From an uncultured Clostridia bacterium (GTDB taxonomy: Bacteria; Bacillota; Clostridia; Christensenellales; Aristaeellaceae), in contig CALNAU010000121.1 in NCBI GenBank assembly GCA_937874275.1, positions 1 through 14,617 on the forward strand: a stretch of DNA of 14,617 nt, in the 5' to 3' direction. Within the stretch, counting starts at the first letter, position 1, and each line of letters begins with the position of its first letter. The notes beneath the pieces were generated by a model. The model was not told where the DNA came from, did no database searches, and was given only the letters and a program-made list of their open reading frames with translations. Position numbers and translations under genes: made by a program. Positions 7,864 through 14,576 of the stretch are shown piece after piece.

Positions 7864-9381
7864 TCAGGCGGAAGCGTGTTCGCCGCCAACGGCGTAGAAC
7901 ATGATTTCGTCCTCGTTGGTATCCTTGGTCACCAGTTCAGCGGTTACCTTGCCGTCAAACATCACATACACCCGGTCCGTAATGGAGAGTATTTCCGCGT
8001 TCTCACAGCTGGCGTAAATCACCGCGTTGCCCTGCTTGGCGATGTTATTGATTAAATGGAATATTTCCCGTTTGGCCCCGACGTCCACACCCTTGGTGGG
8101 CTCGTCAAAAATATATACGGAACAATCCGCGGCCAGCCACTTGCCTACCGATACCTTTTGCTGATTGCCGCCGGAGAGATTCTTTACAACTTGTGTAATG
8201 GACGGGGTGACGATGCCCAAATCATCCACGAAGCGCTTGGCATTGGCGTTGATGCTGGGCCGGTTGAGGAAGGAGGCCACCGAATGCTTTTTGAGGCTGG
8301 CGGCGGACAGGTTGAAGGCCACGTTCTCACTGACCATTACGCCTTCCTTGCGCCGCTCCTCGGGCACAAGGGCCAGTCCGTTCTTTACCGCGTGGGAGGG
8401 AATTTTCATCCGCAGATCCTTGCCGTGCAGGCGGATGCGGCCGCCGGTAATCCGGTGCGCGCCGAACAGCGTCTTGCACAGCTCGGATTTGCCGGCACCC
8501 ACCAGGCCTGCGATGCCGATGATTTCACCGCTGCGCACATGCAGCGATACGCCGTTCACCTTGCCATCGGCGCCGGTCAGGTTCTCCGTTTCCAACACGA
8601 TGTCGCCGATGGCGACTTCTTCCTTGGGGAATGTTTCCGAAAAGCTGCGCCCCAGCATTTTTTCTACGATTTCGCGGCTGGTGGTGTCCTGTGTGATGGG
8701 GGTGGTATCCACAATCTCGCCGTTGCGCATCACGGTGTAGCTGTCACAAATCTGGATGACCTCGCCGATGCGGTGGGAAATAAACACAATGGCGATGTTC
8801 TCCGTATCACTCAAATGGCGCACCAGGTTGAACAGTTCGCGGGTTTCCGTGTCGCTCAGCGGCGCTGTGGGCTCGTCCAGCAGCAGGAAGTTGCACTTGC
8901 TCTGAATGGCTCTGGCAATCAGCACCATCTGCTTTTGCGCCAGGCTCAGATTTTGCACCAATGTTTTGACGTTGACGTTGATTCCCAGACGGTCCAGCAC
9001 TTCACGGGCCTGCTTGTTGATTTTGCGCCAGTTCATCATGCCCTTGCCGTGTAAAATGGTCTCGTTGAGCATCACGTTTTCAGCCACGGAAAAGGTGGGC
9101 ACCAAAGCGGTATCCACCTCCTGGTAGACAATCTGAATGCCCATGCGCTTGGCGGCCAGCGGGGTGCGGATATCCACCACCTGCCCATTTCGGTATACCT
9201 CACCGGTATAGCCGGGGTTGGCACCGGACAGCACCTTCATCAGGGTGGATTTTCCCGCGCCGTTGGCGCCTACCAATGCCCTGATTTCTCCGGTGCTCAC
9301 TTCAAAGTCAACGTTTGACAGCGCTTTGACGCCCGGAAAGGCAATGGACACATTTCTGGTTCCCAGGGTGATCTTTTCCAT
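7864..9381 (-). CDS. Sugar ABC transporter ATPase with two nucleotide-binding domains, RbsA/MglA family
   Basis: This 505-residue cytoplasmic ATPase energises the importer and has two fused ABC domains, as usual for pentose/hexose transporters of the RbsA/MglA/XylG type. Domain 1 has Walker A VGANGAGKST (37-46), a non-canonical signature NLSLAQKQ (144-151), Walker B FLLLDEPTA (165-173) and switch ISHR (201-204). Domain 2 has a degenerate Walker A GLVGAGKSE (292-300), signature LSGGNQQK (402-409) and Walker B VYIFDEPTKG (422-431). Such asymmetry is normal in this family. The ATG at 9379-9381 follows AGGGGGC. A strong hairpin lies between this gene and the upstream binding-protein gene. The substrate class (a monosaccharide) follows from the family; identity as a 5-modified pentose is inferred from mtnK and mtnA downstream. 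Confidence 0.94.
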   Translation of the reverse strand: MEKITLGTRNVSIAFPGVKALSNVDFEVSTGEIRALVGANGAGKSTLMKVLSGANPGYTGEVYRNGQVVDIRTPLAAKRMGIQIVYQEVDTALVPTFSVAENVMLNETILHGKGMMNWRKINKQAREVLDRLGINVNVKTLVQNLSLAQKQMVLIARAIQSKCNFLLLDEPTAPLSDTETRELFNLVRHLSDTENIAIVFISHRIGEVIQICDSYTVMRNGEIVDTTPITQDTTSREIVEKMLGRSFSETFPKEEVAIGDIVLETENLTGADGKVNGVSLHVRSGEIIGIAGLVGAGKSELCKTLFGAHRITGGRIRLHGKDLRMKIPSHAVKNGLALVPEERRKEGVMVSENVAFNLSAASLKKHSVASFLNRPSINANAKRFVDDLGIVTPSITQVVKNLSGGNQQKVSVGKWLAADCSVYIFDEPTKGVDVGAKREIFHLINNIAKQGNAVIYASCENAEILSITDRVYVMFDGKVTAELVTKDTNEDEIMFYAVGGEHASA

Positions 9382-9404
9382 GATGCCCCCTATTTGTTGA
9401 TGCC

Positions 9405-9438
9405 GGAGAGAGCGCCGGAGCGCTCCGGCGCCCCCTCC
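9405..9438 (-). other. Strong intergenic mRNA hairpin after the binding-protein gene
   Basis: A 34-base inverted repeat lies in the 94-base gap between the binding-protein and ATPase genes. Its core at 9412-9431 is a perfect 20-base palindrome (GCGCCGGAGC and its complement). The flanks pair further with two G-U wobbles when read as minus-strand RNA, giving about 14 stem pairs and a 6-base loop. No U-run follows, so it is not a standard intrinsic terminator. Hairpins in this position commonly protect the upstream binding-protein mRNA and make it more abundant than the ATPase and permease transcripts. That role is inferred. Confidence 0.7.
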
Positions 9439-9475
9439 GTGTCAGGGTTCAGACGCGTCTACGCGCGTTGCAGTT

Positions 9476-10591
9476 TTACTTGTGAATCAGGTCCTTTGGC
9501 ATCCACTCGGCTTCGGACAGGTAGCTCAGGTTGCCGTAGGTATCCGGCGCCACTTCGCCCAGGTTGTTCACGGTGGAGTCGGGCTTGAGCTGGCTGGCCA
9601 GGATGGGGGAGCCGGGAACTTCGACCACGTCCACGCCGAACTTATCGCTGGCGGGGTCGTAGATCTTGTCATACTCGTCTGCGATCTGCAGCAGCAAAAT
9701 GCGCATGCCGATTTCGCCGTTGAGGGTCCAGTCGGTGGTGCCGGCCGCGGTCCAGATGTCGGGGCGGGTCAGCATGTTGGTCACGTCCACGGGGTCGATG
9801 TCAACGGAGCCCATGGGCAGCGCAGCACCAACGTTGCCGTTGAAGTTGTCATTTTCCATGATGGCGTTGTAGGTGCCCTGGCCGTACAGGTCATAGTAGG
9901 CAATCAGGCCATCCACGTCCTCGCGATTGACGCCCTGCAGGTAGGCAGCGGTCACAGCGTTGGCAGAGTCGATGGAATCCTGCAGGGGCTGCACTTCGCC
10001 CACGGTCTTGATTTTGCCGGCGGCTTCGTATTCCTGCCAGCCGACTTCGCGGCGGTCAAAGGGGCTGTTGTAGTTGGGGCCGCGCCATACTTTGATCAGG
10101 CGGACTCCCTCGCCGAACTTGGCGATCATGTCATCCAGCAAAACGGTGACCAGGCTGGCGTCTTCCTGGAAGTACTGGGTCAGGCCGGGCAGCTTCTGAT
10201 ACTCGCCGTCCGCGTACAGCAGGGTGTCAAAGGCGGCGATTTTCAGGTTGGGGTACTGTTCCATGACTTCCTTGAGGAAGACGTAAGAGCCATCGCGGTT
10301 GCCGTGGCTGATCAGCAGGCCGTCATAGCCGGCGGCAGCCTTGGCGCGGATGGTATCCTGCCAGCGGTTGAAGTCGCCTTCGCAGAAGGTGGCGTCAAAT
10401 TCCACGCCCAGCTCGGCGCACAGCTTCTCAGCGGAGTCTTTGTACATCTGGAAGATGGTGGCCGAAGGCAGCAACATCACATACGCTACCTTCTTGCCGG
10501 CGACGGGGTTTGCCTTGGTCTCGGCCAGGCTGAACGAAGCCAGGGCGAACACCATGGTGAGCACCAGGAGTACCGATACGATCCTTTTCAT
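9476..10591 (-). CDS. Sugar ABC transporter substrate-binding protein, type 1 periplasmic-binding fold
   Basis: This 371-residue secreted binding protein supplies the importer encoded just downstream. The ATG at 10589-10591 was chosen because GGAGGG at 10596-10601 sits at correct spacing and a standard signal peptide follows: a Lys-Arg start, a hydrophobic core (VSVLLVLTMVFALASF) and a likely signal peptidase I site after SLA. An in-frame GTG at 10702 would add 37 unrelated residues before the signal and is rejected. The mature part opens GKKVAYVMLLPSATIFQMYK, then GVEFDATFCEGDFNRWQD and AAAGYDGLLIS, as in RbsB-like Peripla_BP_4 proteins. No lipobox cysteine is present, which is atypical for a Gram-positive binding protein. 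The ligand cannot be read from sequence. Context predicts 5-methylthioribose or 5-deoxyribose. Confidence 0.9.
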   Translation of the reverse strand: MKRIVSVLLVLTMVFALASFSLAETKANPVAGKKVAYVMLLPSATIFQMYKDSAEKLCAELGVEFDATFCEGDFNRWQDTIRAKAAAGYDGLLISHGNRDGSYVFLKEVMEQYPNLKIAAFDTLLYADGEYQKLPGLTQYFQEDASLVTVLLDDMIAKFGEGVRLIKVWRGPNYNSPFDRREVGWQEYEAAGKIKTVGEVQPLQDSIDSANAVTAAYLQGVNREDVDGLIAYYDLYGQGTYNAIMENDNFNGNVGAALPMGSVDIDPVDVTNMLTRPDIWTAAGTTDWTLNGEIGMRILLLQIADEYDKIYDPASDKFGVDVVEVPGSPILASQLKPDSTVNNLGEVAPDTYGNLSYLSEAEWMPKDLIHK

Positions 10592-10728
10592 AGTTCCCTC
10601 CATGCATTCTATTGCTGGGCACCTGCCCGCAGGGTACGGCCCGAGTGGCCGCCAGAAACGATTGCCACGGCATGTGCCGGGCGGTGTTTGTGCGTTGGTC
10701 ACCTCCTTTGAATGGGTTGGGTCTGCCT
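10592..10728 (-). other. 137-base intergenic gap with orphan Shine-Dalgarno sequence and small GC-rich hairpins
   Basis: This is the largest gap between genes in the operon and separates the CoA-transferase-like pair from the ABC importer. Its minus strand carries AAAGGAGGTGA at 10699-10709, an 11-base perfect match to the usual anti-Shine-Dalgarno tail, but no ATG, GTG or TTG at usable spacing. Short inverted repeats (CGGCA/TGCCG, GGCC/GGCC and GGGCA/TGCCC) follow. The true ribosome binding site of the binding-protein gene is GGAGGG at 10596-10601. No convincing promoter or U-tailed terminator was seen. Confidence 0.5.
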
Positions 10729-11451
10729 TTACAATGAGCGAAACTCGATGTTCCGCAGGTCACCAGGGTCAATGTGCTGAAGCGCCGCCATCTCGGCTTG
10801 GGTGGGTGGCGGGGTACGCTGCAGGTTGATGTAGCGGATGGGGAAGCCCGTGTGATTGGCGATGGTCTCTATGTCGGCACCCGGGTGGATGCTGTTCAGT
10901 AGCATCTCGCCCTGATACATGGTGAAGTGACACAGCGGCGTCACCAGGTCGGATACATGGCCCCGCGCGGTCAGAAAATCCAAATCTCGAACCAGCGTGC
11001 GCTTGTCGTGCTTGGTGCGCCACAGGATGGCGCGGCGGGCGGTGGGTATGAGGACTGCGCTGCCTGCGCCGCCGGGCAGGCGCACCTTGGGCTGCTGCCA
11101 ATCGCCAATCAGCGAGGCATTCACGCCGCCCCGGCTGTCAAACTGCACGCCGCTGAGAAAAGCCACATCCAGCCCGCCCCGCATGGATAAATCAAACACA
11201 TCCGCCAGGGAAAAGGCCGCTTGAGCATCCGTCCATAGGTTGCTGCCGGCGCTTGATATGCCATCCTGCCGGGCCATCGTCGGGTCCACCCCGCCGCCGA
11301 TGTTGAGGTGTACGGCATGGGGGGCGTGCAATCGTTTGGCCAGCAGCATCGCCACCATCGGCAGGTGGGAGGAAACGCCGTGAAACACGGTCTCTCCGTC
11401 CCGAATCAGGCGGGCCAGCACCACGGCCATCATGTCACTGGGGCGAATCAT
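10729..11451 (-). CDS. CoA-transferase-fold enzyme, beta subunit (GctB-like), catalytic Glu apparently absent
   Basis: This 240-residue protein belongs to the family I CoA-transferase superfamily and resembles the glutaconate CoA-transferase beta subunit. Visible features are the N-terminal VVLARLIRDGETVFHGVSSHLPMVAML region, a strand and turn at LNIGGGVDP (49-57), LSGVQFDSRGGVNAS (99-113) and a PGGAGS loop (126-131). In true transferases of this group a glutamate (Glu54 in Acidaminococcus GctB, in a Y-E-S-G-like motif) forms the CoA thioester. Here the equivalent stretch around residues 48-54 has no acidic residue. That resembles CoA-transferase-like hydrolases such as IpdAB rather than transferases. 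The start overlaps the alpha-subunit stop in an ATGA, implying a stoichiometric heteromer. The substrate is unknown; an acyl-CoA from the aldehyde branch is a reasonable guess. Confidence 0.8.
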   Translation of the reverse strand: MIRPSDMMAVVLARLIRDGETVFHGVSSHLPMVAMLLAKRLHAPHAVHLNIGGGVDPTMARQDGISSAGSNLWTDAQAAFSLADVFDLSMRGGLDVAFLSGVQFDSRGGVNASLIGDWQQPKVRLPGGAGSAVLIPTARRAILWRTKHDKRTLVRDLDFLTARGHVSDLVTPLCHFTMYQGEMLLNSIHPGADIETIANHTGFPIRYINLQRTPPPTQAEMAALQHIDPGDLRNIEFRSL

Positions 11452-12254
11452 CGCGCTGTCCTCCCGCGGTCATTCAGCCAGGCGGTCAGCGCCTCGGCAT
11501 CCGGCAGCGCCAGGAAGGAGGCAACCTCCTCCTCATCCACCGGGTAGTGGTTCAGGCAGCTGCTGGGCGACGCGCCCCGTGGTTGGTGGACAACGCTGTG
11601 TACCAGGAAGTGCGGTATCTGCGGCTTTTGCTCGCTGCGGCGGAAGAACCCTTCGGGCACAATTTCCTCAGCTGTCACCAGCACGCGTCGCGCCGCTTGC
11701 GTCATGAGCACATCCTCATACAGGGGGCCATCGATGCGCGCGTTGCCCAATTCGTCCGCCTGCTGCACATGCACAATGGCCCAGTCCGGACGCAGGGCGC
11801 GTACCACGGTCAATTCCTCACCGCCAAAGGGGTCGCGCACGGTGGCAAAGTAGGGGTGCGCCTTGCGCAAATCGCTCTCCCGCAGCCCGGCGACCGGCAT
11901 AAAGGGCAGGCCATAAGCCGAGGCGCGCAGCGCCGAGATGACGGTGTAGCACGCGTGCTCGTTGGACTGAACGCGCCCCTGCTCCACCCCCTTGCGATAA
12001 TGCGGGCACAGGCCAAAGTGGCTTTCGTAGCTGACAAACCCGGCATCCACGCTGTGTACACAGCCTGCCAAGCAGAGCAGGTCCACATCCATCGCGCCTG
12101 CGGTTTTCACCAGCCGCAGCCCGCGCTTTTGCTGCCTGGCCAACTCATACACAGCGGTCATGGGCGCGCGGTTGAGGGTGTTGCCACCCAGGGCAAGCAT
12201 CGCGCCATCCGGGATGGCCTTCAAGGCGTCCGGCAAACTTGTCAGCTTGCTCAT
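11448..12254 (-). CDS. CoA-transferase-fold enzyme, alpha subunit (GctA-like)
   Basis: This 268-residue partner of the beta subunit is related to glutaconate CoA-transferase subunit A. It starts MSKLTSLPDALKAIPDGAML and has the typical ALGGNTLNRAPMTAVYEL (21-38), a VDAGFVSYESHFGLCPHY segment (69-86), then QSNEHACY (96-103) and the LRASAYGLPFMPVAGLRESD stretch (109-128). The frame stays open upstream into the preceding gene, but the ATG at 12252-12254 is chosen because it starts the recognisable domain and overlaps the upstream flavoprotein stop (ATGA). The gene also ends in an ATGA overlap with the beta subunit, so three genes are translationally coupled. Candidate acidic residues for catalysis in this subunit are Glu77 and Glu99. 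The exact reaction (CoA transfer, thioester hydrolysis or C-C cleavage) is not determined. Confidence 0.82.
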   Translation of the reverse strand: MSKLTSLPDALKAIPDGAMLALGGNTLNRAPMTAVYELARQQKRGLRLVKTAGAMDVDLLCLAGCVHSVDAGFVSYESHFGLCPHYRKGVEQGRVQSNEHACYTVISALRASAYGLPFMPVAGLRESDLRKAHPYFATVRDPFGGEELTVVRALRPDWAIVHVQQADELGNARIDGPLYEDVLMTQAARRVLVTAEEIVPEGFFRRSEQKPQIPHFLVHSVVHQPRGASPSSCLNHYPVDEEEVASFLALPDAEALTAWLNDRGRTAR

Positions 12255-13588
12255 TTGGCAGCGTTGGCGGCGATGTGCACCGCGTCCCACACGCTGGAGA
12301 AGGGCGGCGCGTAGGTCAGGTCCACCATGCCCAGTTCGTCCGTGGTCATGCCGGTGTGAATAGCGATGGCGAACATATCCGCCCGCAGCACCGCGCCGCT
12401 GCCATAGGGCCCGGCCACATTGGCGCCCAGCAGACGTTTGGTGCCCTGCTCCCAGAGCAGCTGGATGGTCAACTCCTGCCGGCCGGGGTAGTAGGCCGGG
12501 TGGTTGAAGACCTTGACGGTGTTGGTGGCATACGCTGTGCCGGTGCGCTTGGCGTCCTGTTCGCTCATGCCGGTGCGTGCCATCTCCAGGCCGCATACCT
12601 TGATGGCGGCGGTACCCAGCGCGCCGATGAATTCCTCGCGCTCGCCCGCCATGTTGCCCCCGGCAATGCGCCCGCACTTGTTGGCCACCGTGCCCAGCGG
12701 CAGAAAGAAATCCTCCCCCGTGATGCGGTTGTAGACCACCGCGCAATCGCCCGCGGCATACACATCATTAAGCGAGGTGCGCATCTGGCGATCCACCTCA
12801 ATCGCGCCGTTTCGCGCCATGGTGAGGCCGCTGTCGCGCAGAAAATCCGTTGCCGGCACCACGCCCGCGCACATAATCACCACATCGGCGCCATAAGCGG
12901 CGGAACCGGTGTGTACAACCCGCTCATTGCCCCGCGCCTCGATGGCGCTGACTTTTTCACCCAGGCGCAGTTGGACGCCTTCGCGCGCCAGCTCCTGCTC
13001 CGATAGTTCCGAAAACGCGGGCTCAAACGGGGTGAGTAGGCGGTCGGCCGCCTCAATCAGCGTGACGGACAGCTTGCGTTCCAACAGCGCTTCGGCCATC
13101 TCTACGCCGATGTAGCCGCCGCCCACAATGACGGCGCTGCGTACATTGGGCAGGCTGAGGATTTTCTCCAGCAGCAGCCCGTCTTCCATGGATGTCAGGT
13201 AGAACACGCCGGGCAGGTCCGCGCCCGGGATGGGCAGCACCACGCTGTCGCAGCCGACTGCGATCATCAGTTTGTCGTAACTGTCTTCAAACACTTGTCC
13301 CTGGTCCAGGTCCCTGATTTGGACCACACGGCGGGAAGCGTCCAGGCCAATGACTTCGTGGCGCAGGAAAGTCCGGATACCCTGCTTCTCAAAATCCTCC
13401 CGGCTGCGGGCAATCAGCAAATTAGGGTCATCGTTGACGCCGCCCACATAGTAGGGGATGCCGCACGCGCCGTAGGAAAGGAAACTGCCCCGTTCATAGA
13501 CATTGATTTGGGCACTCGGCACCGTGCGCTTCAGTTTGGAGGCAGCAGACATGCCGGCCGCGACGCCGCCGATGATGATGGCCTTCAT
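12251..13588 (-). CDS. FAD-dependent CoA-disulfide reductase / NADH oxidase-family protein
   Basis: This 445-residue flavoprotein is of the pyridine nucleotide-disulfide oxidoreductase class that includes CoA-disulfide reductase, NADH oxidase, NADH peroxidase and NADH-dependent persulfide reductase. It shows the FAD-binding GGVAAGMSAAS (7-17), the single redox cysteine in SFLSYGACGIPYYVGG (Cys42), a second nucleotide-binding motif in the AVIVGGGYIGVEMAEAL stretch, the second FAD motif VYAAGDCAVV, and the C-terminal dimerisation segment YAPPFSSVWDAVHIAAN. No rhodanese domain is fused. The ATG at 13586-13588 follows GGGAGG. The stop overlaps the CoA-transferase-like alpha subunit. Likely roles are keeping CoA reduced, reducing mixed disulfides, or reoxidising NADH. 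The coupling to a CoA-handling enzyme favours thiol/CoA chemistry, but the sequence alone does not separate these activities. Confidence 0.87.
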   Translation of the reverse strand: MKAIIIGGVAAGMSAASKLKRTVPSAQINVYERGSFLSYGACGIPYYVGGVNDDPNLLIARSREDFEKQGIRTFLRHEVIGLDASRRVVQIRDLDQGQVFEDSYDKLMIAVGCDSVVLPIPGADLPGVFYLTSMEDGLLLEKILSLPNVRSAVIVGGGYIGVEMAEALLERKLSVTLIEAADRLLTPFEPAFSELSEQELAREGVQLRLGEKVSAIEARGNERVVHTGSAAYGADVVIMCAGVVPATDFLRDSGLTMARNGAIEVDRQMRTSLNDVYAAGDCAVVYNRITGEDFFLPLGTVANKCGRIAGGNMAGEREEFIGALGTAAIKVCGLEMARTGMSEQDAKRTGTAYATNTVKVFNHPAYYPGRQELTIQLLWEQGTKRLLGANVAGPYGSGAVLRADMFAIAIHTGMTTDELGMVDLTYAPPFSSVWDAVHIAANAAK

Positions 13589-13644
13589 GGTTGCCGCCTC
13601 CCTTCATGCTAAATAGATAGATACCTTCAGGGGATTCTGAGAGA

Positions 13645-14523
13645 TTACACCCCGCGCAGCCGGTCGATGACCGCCTGGCGCACGCGCTCGATATCCGCGG
13701 GGGATAGGCCGCTGGCACTATTTGCGGCTGGCGGTGCGGAAGGGGTGGATGGCTGATAGGTTTTGATCTCGGGGGTAGCGGTTGCGTTCAGCGGAGAGTG
13801 GCCTGCCAGCACATCCTGCACGTTGGAGGGGCGGGGCGCGCACGGCGGCACGCCGCCGGCGTTGATGCCCATGCGGGTTCGGATGTCCAGCAACTCCTGT
13901 ACCTGATCGCAGCTGAGCACATTGGCCTTGCCGATGACGTTGCCGGTGTACATCAGCACCAGGGCATAATGCTCCATGGATTCCAGGCGGTAGAAGGCCT
14001 CAATCAGCGAGGTGCCCCAGCTGACCGCGCCGTGATTGGCCAACAGCAGGGCGTTGTAATCCTTGCAGTAGGGGGCAACAGAATCGGGCAGCGCGGGGGA
14101 ACCCGGTGTCTCGTAGTGCACACAGGGCACCGTGCCCAGGTTGACCAGCGCCTCGGGGTAGATGGCCTTGTCCAGGCTGATGCCGGCGATGGCAAAGGAG
14201 GTGCAGATAGGAGGATGCGCGTGGGTGATGCCGCGAATGGCGGGGTTTTCCTCATAGATACGTAGATGCATCTTGATTTCGGAAGATGGCCCCAAATCGC
14301 CCTGATGAATCACCCGGCCATCCAGGTACATCTTCACCAAGATGTCCTCGGTCATAAAGCCCTTGGACACGCCGGTGGGCGTGGCCCAGATGATGTCATC
14401 ATCCACCTTGCAGGTGATGTTGCCATCGTTGGCCGCCACGAAGTTTTTTTGGTACATCCGGCGACCCACATCCAGTATCATCTGTTTGGCTTCGTAATCT
14501 GTAGGATATTCCCGGTTTGCCAT
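13645..14523 (-). CDS. Class II sugar-phosphate aldolase (FucA/AraD-like) with C-terminal encapsulation tail
   Basis: This 292-residue zinc aldolase of the L-fuculose-1-phosphate aldolase family cleaves a ketose-1-phosphate to DHAP and an aldehyde. Motifs are the phosphate-binding NDGNITCK (32-39) and TPTGVSKG (48-55), a catalytic glutamate in GPSSEIKMH (Glu82), zinc histidines in THAHPP (His101, His103) and LANHGAVSWG (His164). The family is normally about 215 residues. Here a Pro/Ser/Thr/Ala-rich linker (about 243-272) leads to a 20-residue amphipathic helix, LSPADIERVRQAVIDRL plus RGV, typical of encapsulation peptides. As first gene of the operon, with MtnK and MtnA downstream, its likely substrate is 5-methylthioribulose-1-phosphate or 5-deoxyribulose-1-phosphate. 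L-fuculose-1-phosphate or L-rhamnulose-1-phosphate is the alternative, but no matching isomerase or kinase is present. AAGGAGAG at 14528-14535 supports the start. Confidence 0.9.
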   Translation of the reverse strand: MANREYPTDYEAKQMILDVGRRMYQKNFVAANDGNITCKVDDDIIWATPTGVSKGFMTEDILVKMYLDGRVIHQGDLGPSSEIKMHLRIYEENPAIRGITHAHPPICTSFAIAGISLDKAIYPEALVNLGTVPCVHYETPGSPALPDSVAPYCKDYNALLLANHGAVSWGTSLIEAFYRLESMEHYALVLMYTGNVIGKANVLSCDQVQELLDIRTRMGINAGGVPPCAPRPSNVQDVLAGHSPLNATATPEIKTYQPSTPSAPPAANSASGLSPADIERVRQAVIDRLRGV

Positions 14524-14527
14524 CGGA

Positions 14528-14535
14528 CTCTCCTT
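14528..14535 (-). promoter_or_regulatory. Ribosome binding site of the aldolase gene
   Basis: AAGGAGAG on the minus strand ends four bases before the ATG at 14521-14523 and fixes the start of the first gene of the operon. Confidence 0.8.
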
Positions 14536-14551
14536 GCCTGCTACAGTAGAT

Positions 14552-14574
14552 TAAACGACTGAACACGTTGTTTA
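14552..14574. promoter_or_regulatory. Inverted repeat, candidate operator in the operon leader
   Basis: The arms TAAACGAC and GTTGTTTA (7 of 8 positions complementary) flank a 7-base spacer, forming a 23-base imperfect dyad upstream of the aldolase. It overlaps TTTAAT on the minus strand (14550-14555), a 5-of-6 match to a -10 box with no good -35 at 16-18 bases. The layout suits a regulator covering an activator-dependent promoter. No regulator gene is present in the window to assign to it. Confidence 0.35.
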
Positions 14575-14576
14575 GT

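Noticed and set aside
9405..9438. Intrinsic terminator after the binding-protein gene
   Set aside because: The stem is strong but is followed by GGCATCAACAAATAGG rather than a U-run, and the same-operon ATPase gene follows directly.
9476..10702. GTG start at 10702 for the binding protein
   Set aside because: It would place 37 Pro/Arg-rich residues before a perfect signal peptide, and the GTG overlaps the Shine-Dalgarno sequence itself. The ATG at 10591 has its own well-spaced site.
9482..10711. Plus-strand open frame of 409 codons opposite the binding-protein gene
   Set aside because: Antisense to a gene with a signal peptide and a recognisable fold. Its translation is Gly/His/Val/Gln-rich without motifs.
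11448..12746. Long 432-codon version of the CoA-transferase-like alpha subunit
   Set aside because: The first about 160 residues are out-of-frame reading of the flavoprotein gene. The recognisable domain starts at the ATG at 12254 in an ATGA overlap.
13645..14523. Locus as an ordinary L-fucose/L-rhamnose microcompartment
   Set aside because: The aldolase alone would allow it, but no fucose or rhamnose isomerase, kinase or mutarotase is visible, while a complete mtnK-mtnA pair is. It could be revived if such genes lie outside the window.
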